Shown here one piece after another: positions 25,313 to 34,560 of a stretch of DNA of 64,000 nucleotides. Within the stretch, counting starts at the first letter, position 1. Every line of letters starts with the position of its first letter. The notes beneath the pieces were generated by a model. That model was not told where the DNA came from. It made no database searches and was given only the letters and a program-made list of their open reading frames with translations. This DNA comes from Pycnopodia helianthoides (Eukaryota; Echinodermata; Asteroidea; Forcipulatida; Asteriidae), in assembly GCA_032158295.1 (NCBI GenBank), contig CM063251.1:14087757-14151756 (forward strand), in the 5' to 3' direction. Made by a program: the position numbers and the translations under genes.

Positions 25313-25716
25313 GTAAGCTGGTAAGATAAGATTATTTCATTTGTGTTTTAATACAGTCAGTCGTCGCTATTAAAGTATTATGTCAACCCTTTACTCCACT
25401 ACTGTACTATGAGTACTACTTGTTATTACTAGTCCTAAATTCAAATGGATAGTATTAGTAACCTTGTCTTTTTCTGGTTTGTGAAGTCCTCCCGAGTATT
25501 TTTTATTTTTATTTTAAAGGGAAATAAAGTCTGAAATTCATAAATGGTCACACACAAAAAAAAGTCCCCCAAAATATTTACTGCACATGTTCAGTGCCGG
25601 CACAACATACACGTACACTGCCTTACATGCTTGATGCTTGATGAGTATACACCTAGAAAGCTAACTGCTTGTCCAAGGTATGCCTTATGATCGATAATCA
25701 ATGATGAGGTATTTCT

Positions 25717-25881
25717 CAGGCCTGGAATTACATCGAGGCCATGGCCTCTGTTCCCATTGTCTTGACCTTGATCATGTGATACCCTGAGAGAGTTTCCCCA
25801 AAACTTAAAGATTTTCCAATGGACGTGCTCTTTGCAAAATAAAAATGGCATTGCCCTCTCGAAGATGAAACTCCAGGCATG
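25717..25881 (-). repeat. CAGGCCTGGAATT-type MITE in SNAPC5 intron 1
   Basis: Inverted full copy with intact CAGGCCTGGAATTACAT, GGCCATGGCCTCTGTT and TTGCCCTCTCGAAGATGAAA. It occupies much of the 636-bp SNAPC5 intron 1 (25313-25948). Confidence 0.8.
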
Positions 25882-25948
25882 ATTTCTAGCAGTGCATTTC
25901 CATATCTTTGACTGAAGATTTACATTTATACTTTGAAATCTTTTGCAG

Positions 25949-26044
25949 CAAGAAGAGTGTTATATTAAGAGTCTGATGAGAGGTTCGATCCAAAGTTTCC
26001 CGGATCAGTCATCTTCCGTGACCAGTCAAAAAACTATCTTAGAG
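25949..26044 (+). CDS. SNAPC5: SNAPC5 coding exon 2
   Basis: A 96-bp phase-0 exon encodes QEECYIKSLMRGSIQSF and then VTSQKTILE, between TTTTGCAG and GTAAGG. QEECYIKSLM aligns with VEELALQSMI of human SNAPC5 directly after the LNRLK motif, which confirms the junction. The second half is Ser/Gln-rich and poorly conserved. Confidence 0.85.
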
Positions 26045-26179
26045 GTAAGGCGTAAAGATTACCTAAACTGAAGTGAAACAGATTTATGTTCAAAGATGGA
26101 TACTTTCTACGATTGTCGACATTTCTTCCTCTGGAATGCGTAGTATTTTAAGTCAAGATATCAGGGTTGAATGTCAAGC

Positions 26180-26345
26180 AGGCTGCTTAAAGCAGAAAAT
26201 ATTGCTTAACATTCTTCTGCTAAGCAAAACTTAGTAGAATACCAGTGAGCAGTAAAATTTTGTACATGTAAAATGGCATTTAGCTGGTAACCTTAATACT
26301 CTGGTAAGCATGATTTTGGTTGTTGTGCTTAGCAGCCCTTTGAAA
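26180..26345. repeat. GCTTAAGCA-type MITE in SNAPC5 intron 2
   Basis: Repeated TGCTTAA/TGCTAAGCA motifs and the right end AGCAGCCCTTTGAAATTGGG match the family whose cleaner copy is at 30068-30249; the left end is degraded. It lies in the 494-bp intron 26045-26538. Confidence 0.55.
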
Positions 26346-26538
26346 TTGGGCACTGGACATGGTGTGTCATAGTTTTATATTTAAAAAAAAACTACTACTA
26401 CATACAATCATGTACCAATAGCCTTTTCGTTCTGTTTATTTGAACTTGATGTTTGTTCATGATTCAGTATTTGACTGCCAGTACTACGTAATATTTGTTT
26501 TGAATAACCAAGAACGACTGGCTTTTAATCAATTACAG

Positions 26539-26790
26539 CAGACAGCCCTGGTGGATGACAACTCTGTGAACAAAGTACCGCTAGAGGACCTCCAGATGCA
26601 GTCATCATCCCATCAACAACTTAATATGAGAGAGTCAGCTCATGCCGAGGAAGAAGAGGATGAAGAAGAAGAAGAGGTTGAGGGTGGAGATTGCAGTGGT
26701 AGCCAGGAGGAGGATGGGATCAACACGGAGCTGATGACACTGATGCGGCAGATGCAAGAAAGCGAACACTATGACGATGATAGCTTTTGA
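26539..26790 (+). CDS. SNAPC5: SNAPC5 terminal coding exon (acidic tail)
   Basis: The last exon follows AATTACAG and encodes QTALVDDNSVNKVPLEDLQM, then an acidic run EEEEDEEEEEVEGG, then DGINTELMTLMRQMQESEHY and ends DDDSF before TGA. Human SNAPC5 also ends in a Glu-rich run, so this is the same C terminus with a further 30 residues. The acceptor is a tandem CAGCAG, so use of the second AG would remove one Gln without changing frame. The reading frame is open upstream of 26539 only by chance, inside the intron. Confidence 0.85.
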   Translation, partial: QTALVDDNSVNKVPLEDLQMQSSSHQQLNMRESAHAEEEEDEEEEEVEGGDCSGSQEEDGINTELMTLMRQMQESEHYDDDSF

Positions 26791-26904
26791 GAAAATGTTG
26801 AAGAAATTCTTGATTTTGACTCAACTTTTTGGATGTTGACAAAATAGAATTTGCTGATTGTAAACTGCTTTCCAACCAAGAGGATCTACGGTATAGATGC
26901 ACAA

Positions 26905-26910
26905 AATAAA
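26905..26910 (+). terminator. SNAPC5: candidate SNAPC5 polyadenylation signal
   Basis: AATAAA lies 115 bp after the stop codon and is the first canonical signal downstream of it. Cleavage position is not determined. Confidence 0.45.
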
Positions 26911-28036
26911 TATGGCCTGATGTTTCAACCCTAGCGGAGTCTTTCTCGAAGGCTATACTGGTGTGAAAAAAGCAGTCAAGTGGAAAGAAATGAAAAGAGA
27001 GAGAGAGAGGCAGAAAAAACACAGAGAAAAACGAGGCATGTTGGCACACTGTATAATCAATAAGATGTGGGATATTGAAAGATGTTGGACAGGCCTGTTA
27101 GAAGATTTGACAGATGTAATGACTTAACTGTTGACAGACGGTTCATACATCAACTGATTGATGTAGGATTCTGAAATCTGTTTGAGTGTTGGATCCTGAC
27201 TGAAAGGTTCAAGTAAGATTTGAAACTTTCTATGGTGGCAGTTTTAAATTGGAAAGAGTAGTTTCTTTATAAGAACAAGTGAACAGGTTTGAAGGTTGTA
27301 TGATCGTGTTGGATTTTGACTTTTTAGTGACGTTTTGACAAAATGCGGGATTGCCATTGGGACGGAGGATACAATTGATAAATTTTGGCAAACCTTTCAA
27401 TGACACACAGAATATGTGTAACAAACTTCATTTCATAAATAATTTAGATTCAAGACAGAGATAAATACTACGATGGTGTGCCGTCCGTTGCTAAGTTCAT
27501 ATCAAAATTCAAGGAAATGTTTGTTGGACACTTTCAAGTGAGGTGTGAAAGCTGAAATGTATCCCTTTATGGAAATGAAGGTTGGATAGAGGAAATTTGT
27601 GTTCGGTCATATCAAACTTAGAAAGTACACACTGTTCTGACAAGTATGTGTACAACTGAGACACACTGTGTTTTATAATGTGTTAATGAAAAGGTAGGGG
27701 TGCCAGGGCGGGGGCCATCGGTGCACGGTTTCACTTTGCTTCATTACACATACGACTTAATATAGCTCGAGAGGCCCTATATGTAATTCTTGCCCAACGA
27801 TGAGATAGACCATTGACCATGCTCATGACCGAGGTAAAAAGTTGTTTGGTCCTGTTTGAAATCAGCAAAGAACAAAATAACTTTCATTCTAGATAAAAAG
27901 ATCACCATCCATAAAGATTTTCTTTTAGATGTTAGGAATGAGATTTGGGACTTCAGAATGTACTGTTTATAAGCAGAACCTCTTTATAACAGTGCTCTTT
28001 ATAACGAGGCTTGACTTCAAATACATTAATTGATGT

Positions 28037-28096
28037 CAGGCCTGGAATTACACAGAGGCCATTTTCCTCTGTTGCCCCTTGGTATTGGCCTGTTGA
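28037..28096 (-). repeat. CAGGCCTGGAATT-type MITE, truncated
   Basis: Intact left end CAGGCCTGGAATTACACAGA followed by GTTGCCCCTTGGTATTGGCC, then the similarity stops at unrelated sequence. Confidence 0.65.
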
Positions 28097-28243
28097 AATG
28101 TGCCTGCCAGTGTGCTGACGCATCATGCAGCGTTCTCCCCTAACAGTGGTCCGCTGGCCAAATGCTAGCTAAAACACCCGAGGACCAGTCAAAGCTCTCA
28201 AAGTGGTCCGCCTGGCGAGTTCAGTGGTGACAAATATTCCCAT

Positions 28244-28645
28244 TTAAAGAAACATTACAGAATTGGTAAGAAAAAAACTTGTAAAATATACTTTTTGATC
28301 ACAGATTCACATAAAACTTACAGTCTAATGATGATGATAGTAGAAAACATCCCTTGAAATATTTATGTCTGAAATGCCATATTTGATGAGAAATGAATAA
28401 ACTAATTTTCTGATTGGAGTTTATCACTCAATGAGCGTTTTATTCATTTGTTGAATCTACAAACATGTATTTGATTTCATGCAAATGTGTAATCGGTTTT
28501 TCACTACTTTCTCGTGACCCAGATGGCCGATCGATCTCAAACTTCTACAGGTTTGTCAGTTTATGTATATGGTGGATTACATAAAGTGCTTACACTGCCA
28601 GCAACTGCTTTGTTAGCAAAACCCAATTCTGTAATGTTCCTTTAA
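28244..28645. mobile_element. 402-bp MITE with TTAAAGGAACATTACAGAAT ends
   Basis: The left end (from 28244) and the complement of the right end (to 28645) share TTAAAGxAACATTACAGAAT, a TIR of about 24 bp with one mismatch. The interior has no reading frame. A segment around 12593-12780 shares interior phrases such as ACTTTCTCGTGAC-like and CACAGGTTTGT sequence, suggesting a decayed relative. Confidence 0.75.
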
Positions 28646-29084
28646 CATGATTTAGGGACAGTAACAAAGCTGGGGGTCGAGTGAAATGCCTAGTCACTGA
28701 AAAGAAATATTCAAGGGCAAACCCCAAAAGGCAGTTGAGCATTGGACATGGTTGCCAGTCGGACGAAGCTCCCAGCTTAAGAATGATACGTAACTAATGA
28801 CTTGTGCAAGTAACATCTACAATCTACCGGTACTTTGATTTGAAAGAAAAAAAACGAGCCTCATAATCCAAGATTTCCATGCGACACAGTAAATTAAAAA
28901 ATCACAAAATGCATCCTGATCAGAATTTGTGAGCTTAAAGACTACTTTATTCAGAGTCTAAAATAAACTATTTTTATAAACTACTATTTTAAATATCCAT
29001 GATAATAGAATGCCTTTTGAAAAGTTACTGATTTTGTGTGTACAGAATCAATTATACCTGTTTTGCACCAAAGAATATAGAGCG

Positions 29085-29340
29085 CCAAAGAATATTGAGT
29101 GCCGAAGGCGCATGATGGGTAAACTGGAGCTCTATCTATTGTTGGAACGTGAAATACGCATGGGCGCCATTTCAGCAAGCAATTGTTCTGTTACATTATC
29201 ATTGATAGCAATGGTCATTGTCTACACTGATCTATTGTTGCTTCAAAAGAGTTGCTTGCTGAAATGGCGTCCAGTGAACATTTCACCTTTTAGCCGGAGT
29301 TCCATATCTTGCGCCTTCGGAGCTCTTAATCTTTGGTATT
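29085..29340. mobile_element. 256-bp foldback element
   Basis: The left arm (CCAAAGAATATTGAGTGCC, CCGAAGGCGC, CGCCATTTCAGCAAGCAA) reappears inverted on the right (TTGCTTGCTGAAATGGCGTC, GCGCCTTCGG, CTTTGGTATTCAG). Arms are about 100 bp with indels around a ~50-bp centre. A 146-codon reading frame across it is an accident of the repeat. Confidence 0.8.
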
Positions 29341-29790
29341 CAGTGAGCATGCTTTGCATGCATAAAACACCTACTCTACAGAACACAGTAGCCACAACTG
29401 GCTGCACAGTGCCCGTTCGCTACTTGCACGGAACTGCCATGTTCGTGTAGAGCCTCGACTTCATGCTTCATTTGTGTTGTATTCATGTATCTGTTTGGAT
29501 GAAAGTGTCATTACATTATAACCGTGCAGTACAGAGTTATTTGATGCTTCTATTCAATAATTTCTCCCATGTGACACAAATGACTGACCGTGCAAAGGGC
29601 GAATAGTGGCAGCCAACAGCCGCAGAGTATGACCAACTTGACGAACAACTCGTGTCCTGAATTCACATAATTCCAATATTCACATGGTGTCTAAATTTTC
29701 ATTCCGTTTCGTATGGTTTTCCAGACTTTTTTAATAAAAATAAAACAAGTTAATAAATATTATCAATGTTGGGGCATGGTAATGACTATA

Positions 29791-29925
29791 GGGGCCGATT
29801 TCACAAAGAGCTGAGATCAATCTTAACTGTGTATCAACCTTAATTGTGATGTCCCCATACAAATCACTATGGCAATATTGACAACTCGTCTTAAGATGAA
29901 TCTTAGCATTTTGTGAAATCGGACC
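29791..29925. mobile_element. 135-bp MITE with CCGATTTCACAAA ends
   Basis: GGGGCCGATTTCACAAA at the left mirrors TTTGTGAAATCGGACCC at the right. It resembles the 791-931 element in its CCGATTTCAC termini but has a different interior. It abuts the next repeat directly. Confidence 0.75.
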
Positions 29926-30286
29926 CTGAAATTTTATCTTTGAGAGGGCAAGGCCACTTTCGTTTTGCAAGGGCACTTTCATTGCAAAATCTTAAAGTTT
30001 ATTGCAAAATCTTAAAATCTATGGGAAACGTTTGATGGAGCACCAAAACCAGGGTCAAGACCAGGGCCCAATTTCGTGGAGCTGCTTAAGCACAAAAAGT
30101 AGCTAAGTACAACAAAAGTATGCTTTATATCAGAATAAGGTTACCAGCCAAACTACCATGTCACATGTACAACTGGCGACTGGTATCCTGCTCATTTACG
30201 CTTAGCTTCCAATTGTATTTTCTGCTTAAGCAGCTCTATGAACTTTGGCCCAGGGCAACATGGCCTCTGTTTAAATTCCAGGCCTG
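29925..30286 (+). repeat. CAGGCCTGGAATT-type MITE interrupted by a second MITE
   Basis: The host copy runs from TGAAATTTTATCTTTGAGAG to AAATTCCAGGCCTG but is split inside its conserved AAGACCAGGGCAACA phrase by a 182-bp insertion. A short TTTATTGCAAAATCTTAAA duplication lies near 29990. Confidence 0.8.
30068..30249. mobile_element. nested MITE with GAGCTGCTTAAGCA subtermini
   Basis: CCAATTTCGTGGAGCTGCTT at the left mirrors AAGCAGCTCTATGAACTTTG at the right. CCAGGGC is present on both sides, as expected for a target duplication of the host repeat's single CCAGGGC. The exact duplication length is ambiguous because element end and target share GGGC. Relatives lie at 26180-26345, near 15260-15400 and at 63935. 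Confidence 0.8.
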
Positions 30287-30767
30287 TTATAAAGAAACAT
30301 AATGGCCTCTAAAGGATTAGAAACATCAGGGTGTACATTTCCCAGTCTTAAACTGTACCAGATTCTTAGTCCAACGTAAGTTCTCATAAATGATAAGCTC
30401 AAAAGAAGAAGGACTTGAGACGAAGGAGAACAAACAGGAAGAGGTTCATCTTAGGATGGACCAAAGGTCTTTAAAAACCTTTATGGAAAGGATAGGTTAA
30501 CTGTTGGCCTCCAAACTATGATGGATTGTTCCCTGCGTTTTGTTTATTTACAATGTCAAAAGACATGATGTGAACAACAGTTTTTTTCCTTACTTGGTCA
30601 ACTAAATAGGGTGTTGAGAATTATGATTGAACCAAAAATGAAGAAAAATTAACAGTTATTACTTTTAAACAAAAAAGGGGGGGGTGCAAATCTTGACAGT
30701 GCAGTTGTGAATGATGGTCCAAAAGAATGAATGAGGTTGCAACTGGGAGAGTAGCATGGTGGGCTCT

Positions 30768-31215
30768 TTTAAAGGCAGGGTCACAGATTGTTTTTGTTTT
30801 TTTTACAAAATGCTGATATATAGGGAGAACTATAATTGAAAGTCACCTGTGAAAGTTTCAGCTAGATAAAGTGTCTACTTGTTGAGAAAACAGCACAAAA
30901 CTGTCGCGATTTTCTCATCAAGGTGACAGCGGCTACATACCACAATCTCTGGCCGCAGCATTTGCGATCAGACACCATGGAATTTTTTATTTTCAGTCAA
31001 CATTCAGAAATCTGAGAACAATTCATGCATAAATTGTTTCTCAGATTCAAATGTTTTCAGAGAGGGGGGGGGGTTGATTATCTAAACCATATTACTAAGA
31101 AGGGAATTCATTCTCAAAATATTTATACTATCAACAGCTGCAGTGCTTCTTACCAATAAGTTTGTATAGCCTTTAACTTTTGGGAAATTTACCAATCTTT
31201 GGTCCTGCCTTTAAA
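30768..31215. mobile_element. 448-bp MITE with TTTAAAGGCAGG ends
   Basis: TTTAAAGGCAGG opens the element and its complement closes it; a further ACAGATT/AATCTTTGG match extends inward imperfectly. Inside is a palindrome centred on ATGCAT, flanked by TCTGAGAACAATT and AATTGTTTCTCAGA. Confidence 0.75.
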
Positions 31216-31390
31216 TTTTGATCAGCGATCGGCAAGTACTGGAAACATTCCTTGCACTGTGTGGTCGTGTTGTGTTTTATGATGAGTGTCAGGACACAGT
31301 GCATCAGGATGTCTGCCAAAACTAATAACCATACAGGCAAGATTATCTACGACCACGCTGACATGTACGAGTGCAAAATGGTCCATCTAC

Positions 31391-31617
31391 AATAGACCCT
31401 TCCCATGAAATATGTAAATTGAACATCGCGCGTGCACACTCTCCCTACTGGTTGGCAAAATGAGTGAACATCCCGCCTTTTTGTATGAGGATGATGGTGG
31501 CGTGACGCACACGCGTTTGTGCGCCAGCCTGGTGCACAACTCTATGGCGTTTGCCAACCAATAGTGTCTGTACGCATGCGTGAATGTAATTTGCATATTT
31601 CATGGGAAGGGTCTATT
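31391..31617. mobile_element. 227-bp MITE with ~65-bp terminal inverted repeats
   Basis: AATAGACCCTTCCCATGAAA at 31391 is matched by its complement ending at 31617, and the similarity continues to GGTTGGCAAA/TTTGCCAACC. It sits about 180 bp past the GTF2A2 stop codon, possibly in or near the 3' UTR. Confidence 0.85.
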
Positions 31618-31796
31618 CCCTGTTCCCCTTTCCCTCTGTTTCCCCCATTCCCAGTTTTTTCCGGCCCGGCCTGTGTCCCCTCTTCCTCTTTTACAATGAT
31701 ACTACACTCGATCTCGAACGTTCCTGTTTAAGTTCGTTACCCGGTGTGCTTTCTTTTTATGTAGATGTTACTGGGTGAGTGTAGCCGACGACATCT

Positions 31797-31943
31797 TTAA
31801 TCTGCTGGCAGATTTGAATTCTTCCCGTCTACGGCGACAATCTTGATTTTGTCGACGGTGAGTGAATCGCCGTTTTTGAAATCCACGTCATTGAGTACAA
31901 ACGTCCAGACGTTGTCACAGAAACGGTAGGTGTTCAGGCGTCC
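31797..31943 (-). CDS. GTF2A2: GTF2A2 terminal coding exon
   Basis: After the acceptor (AACAG) the exon encodes [20 protein letters not shown], then [20 protein letters not shown] and ends KNSNLPAD before TAA. This aligns with human TFIIA gamma [20 protein letters not shown]...KVDKVKIVACDGK. The segment is the beta-barrel half of TFIIA that contacts TBP on the TATA box. Key aromatic residues of [10 protein letters not shown] are intact. The complete protein is 107 residues, against 109 in human. Confidence 0.96.
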   Translation of the reverse strand, partial: GRLNTYRFCDNVWTFVLNDVDFKNGDSLTVDKIKIVAVDGKNSNLPAD

Positions 31944-32072
31944 CTGTTTGTTTTAAGAAAAAGAACAAAAACGCTCAAAGTTCAACTTATTCTCTGATTC
32001 ATGCTGCCTTGAGTTACTGCAAGCCATTTGTTACTTTTATTTATTGTTGGATTTTTGATCTCTATAGTATTA

Positions 32073-32240
32073 CAGGCCTGGAATTTCATCTTGGAGAGGG
32101 CAAGGCCATGTTCATTTTGTAAAGGGCACTTCCATTGGAAATACTTGAAGTCTATGGGAAATATTTGAAGGGGCACCAAGGCCAAGACCAAGGGCAACAC
32201 AGGCCATGGCCTCCGTTGCCTCCGTGTAATTCCAGGCCTG
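32073..32240 (+). repeat. CAGGCCTGGAATT-type MITE, best-preserved copy
   Basis: Perfect 13-bp TIRs, CAGGCCTGGAATT and AATTCCAGGCCTG, bound 168 bp. The outer bases ATTA and TATTAT repeat (GTATTA before and after), a likely short target duplication. It is the best reference for the family in this window and lies in GTF2A2 intron 2. Confidence 0.9.
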
Positions 32241-32490
32241 GTATTATGGCTTATAATTATATAAAAACACATAAAAATCACAGTAGTGAGATGTACAAAA
32301 GCAAACAATCACAACTGGTTTTACATAAATTTACATTTACATTAATAAATGTTGTACGGTTTTGTCAACAAGGGAGATATGGATAAGCACCTGGATTTCT
32401 AAGAAAACATTTTATTATAAAAACCTGCCAGTCTGCCACACTGGAAAATTATTTCGCTTTTTCAGGGATCAGAACGACTGGAATCAGACA

Positions 32491-32670
32491 CAGGCCTGAT
32501 ACTTAGCTCCTGTAAGACCAAAACAATTTTTTTCTCTCTACAAAAGCGCACCCCAACGAGGGAAAATTAAAATTTATACTGTCAAAACATTTCAAGGGCA
32601 GTGTCCAAGGCAAAGGACCAGGGACATTGAGGCAAATGTGCAATGTTGCCTCCATGAAGTAACAGGACTG
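32491..32670 (+). repeat. CAGGCCTGGAATT-type MITE, highly diverged
   Basis: CAGGCCTGATACTT start, AAGGGCAGTGTCCAAGGCAA, GGACCAGGGACATTGAGGC and a final AACAGGACTG follow the family order with many changes. Confidence 0.5.
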
Positions 32671-32794
32671 CAAACATTGCCACTTTATCATGACATTAAA
32701 AATGCAGAACAACTTTTAAATACCTAGTTCTAGAATATTTAAAGTTATAAATCAACATCATTTACATTTACAGTACATACATACTTTGTGATTA

Positions 32795-32889
32795 GCAGCC
32801 ATTTTCAGTCCAAAAACGCATGTACACATACAGGGTACCAGACTAGACTGCACATTGAGTTGTGCTACATTTGGACCGAAAATGGCGTC
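32795..32889. repeat. 95-bp foldback
   Basis: GCAGCCATTTTCAGTCCAAA at 32795-32814 is mirrored by TTTGGACCGAAAATGGCGTC at 32870-32889, 17 of 20 positions complementary. Short non-autonomous foldback in GTF2A2 intron 2. Confidence 0.65.
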
Positions 32890-33637
32890 CAGCAATCGCG
32901 TGACCAAAGAAAAGTGCCACTTATGTGCAGGACAGCATGCTTCGGAGCAACAGTAATCAAGTTTACTTTTGTTGTTCTATGTTGGTTTGTCCAGTTGTTT
33001 CCCCTCAGTTGATTTACTCCCCATGCCTGCATGCTCCTCTTCTATTCGTTCATTTTTTTTACTCATCTAGTTGCCCTCCTGATCATGTTCCGTCAGTTGT
33101 TTTTGTATAATTATTGTGTGCTTTTTGCTTGAATGATTATTGTGTTCATTTTTAATTTTTATTGGTACGTTGCGTTATCCTTTCACTTTTGCTGTGCTTT
33201 TTGATGTTCTTGTATTTGGTTGAGGTCAAATAAATAGAAATAATAATAACAACACTCTACTTAAGTTTTGGAACAAAAATATCACTCACTGTAAGAGGTA
33301 AAGACCCAGTAGAATGCTTCTTTGAACTAACCGTTTTTAACCTTTTGGGGTCAAATCTATTGCTACAGCATGTATTTCATGGTGGTGGTCTGAATTATGG
33401 TTAAATAATTAAGATTGCGCTCCAGCTGTATTGTGCTAATTTTACGCGAGCAAACAAAGTTTGCATTGTCAAAAATGGCACGTCACATAATTATAAAAAA
33501 AAAACGGGCGCCTTGAAAGATTGCGCTCAACATTTCATGCATTTACAATGATTGAACTTGGTGTTCAACTGTCATGACTGCATGCCATGAACTTGTGAAC
33601 CAAATTTTGTCCTCTGTAATTCAGTTTGAACCAATCT

Positions 33638-33869
33638 TTAACCCTCCTACTGTCAGTGACTCTTGGCAACATTTTCCAGTGAGTTGACCAACCATTTGAA
33701 ACCATTCGACTGCCAAGGTTGTGTACGGTGGCACAACTGTGCACAGAACTAACTGTGTACTGTGTACATGCATTCCCTCATGGTATCATATTGCAGGCTG
33801 GCATAGTTTTATCTATCATTCAAGACCACAGTGAAATGGTATTGAACGGTCAGACAGCAAGAGGGTTAA
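33638..33869. mobile_element. piggyBac-like MITE, copy 2 (inverted)
   Basis: TTAA at 33638-33641 and 33866-33869 with CCCTC/GAGGG inner ends; the sequence is the inverse of 10186-10415, over 90% identical by eye. It lies 49 bp from GTF2A2 exon 2, inside intron 2. Confidence 0.8.
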
Positions 33870-33917
33870 AGAGGCCCGTAATAGTAGGAGAGCCACAATA
33901 AATGGTTAAGACTTTAC

Positions 33918-34022
33918 CTTGAAATTCACTTTATTCCGTAGTTTATTTGACAACGCATCGTTTATGGCACGATCAAACTTGAGTAGAACATTGAGGGCAA
34001 GATGAGGTGAGATCTGCTGGGA
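33918..34022 (-). CDS. GTF2A2: GTF2A2 coding exon 2
   Basis: A 105-bp phase-0 exon between TTTCAAACAG and GTAAAG encodes [20 protein letters not shown] and then [15 protein letters not shown]. It aligns with human [20 protein letters not shown] and NAALAQRVRNRVNFR. These helices form the TFIIA four-helix bundle with the alpha/beta subunit. Confidence 0.96.
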
Positions 34023-34117
34023 CTGTTTGAAATGAAAAGTCAAGAAAGCATTGCGTTACTGAAGTGTTAGCTGTGTTACCGGCAGGTTAGTGTTTAGTCA
34101 GACTGAGGAGGGAAAAT

Positions 34118-34522
34118 AAGGCCCCCCAAAAAAGGGTTCTGTTTCCGATTACATGTCATTTAAAAATAGGGTCGGTAGGTCAGAAAGTTTTTTTATTTTG
34201 CGTTTTGTTGTTATTCCCATACGATTGACGATACGTCCACGACCGTTTATGTGTTGAGCGCAATCAACGGATTTGCACAACGAATTAGGCACAATTGTGC
34301 GCAATCTTCAGTTTACGCTCTTTAGATTGGCAGTTCAAGCGGCCGATTTTGCAAAAACGTGCGCAATCTGCAGAATGCGTAAGCCCGTGGAATGCGCACT
34401 CACACAGTTTTTTTTTTTTTCCCCCCGTTTTTTTAAAAGGCTGAATAAAAAGTTTAGGGTCGTGGCGTAAAACTAGGGTTGGTCGGGGAACCGGAAACAG
34501 AACCCTTTTTTGGGGGGGCCTA
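34118..34522. mobile_element. 405-bp MITE with ~30-bp TIRs in GTF2A2 intron 1
   Basis: AAGGCCCCCCAAAAAAGGGT continuing TCTGTTTCCG at the left is mirrored by CGGAAACAGA then ACCCTTTTTTGGGGGGGCCT at the right. A subterminal AGGGTCG motif recurs on both sides. No coding capacity. Confidence 0.85.
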
Positions 34523-34560
34523 AAGAGGAGATACAAAAAAGAGGGGATGTCAAGGCAGGG

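Larger units (their letters stand above)
26911..31796. other. spacer between convergent SNAPC5 and GTF2A2, transposon-rich
   Basis: No gene is recognised. From left to right it holds a short (GA)n run near 27000, then a MITE fragment at 28037-28096 and a 402-bp MITE at 28244-28645. A foldback at 29085-29340 is followed by two adjacent elements (29791-29925 and 29925-30286) with a nested insertion, a 448-bp MITE at 30768-31215 and a 227-bp MITE at 31391-31617. I see nothing in 27050-28030. Confidence 0.75.

Noticed and set aside
26440..26538. Upstream extension of the SNAPC5 last-exon reading frame
   Set aside because: It is intronic: AATTACAG at 26538 is a good acceptor in phase with exon 2, and the upstream residues have no similarity to SNAPC5.
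29010..29450. 146-codon reading frame
   Set aside because: It spans an inverted-repeat foldback element and has no recognisable protein similarity.
33061..33245. 3' end of a host gene (AATAAA at 33228 followed by an AAT-rich tail)
   Set aside because: It lies inside GTF2A2 intron 2 on the opposite strand and looks like a retroelement 3' end; no coding sequence leads into it.
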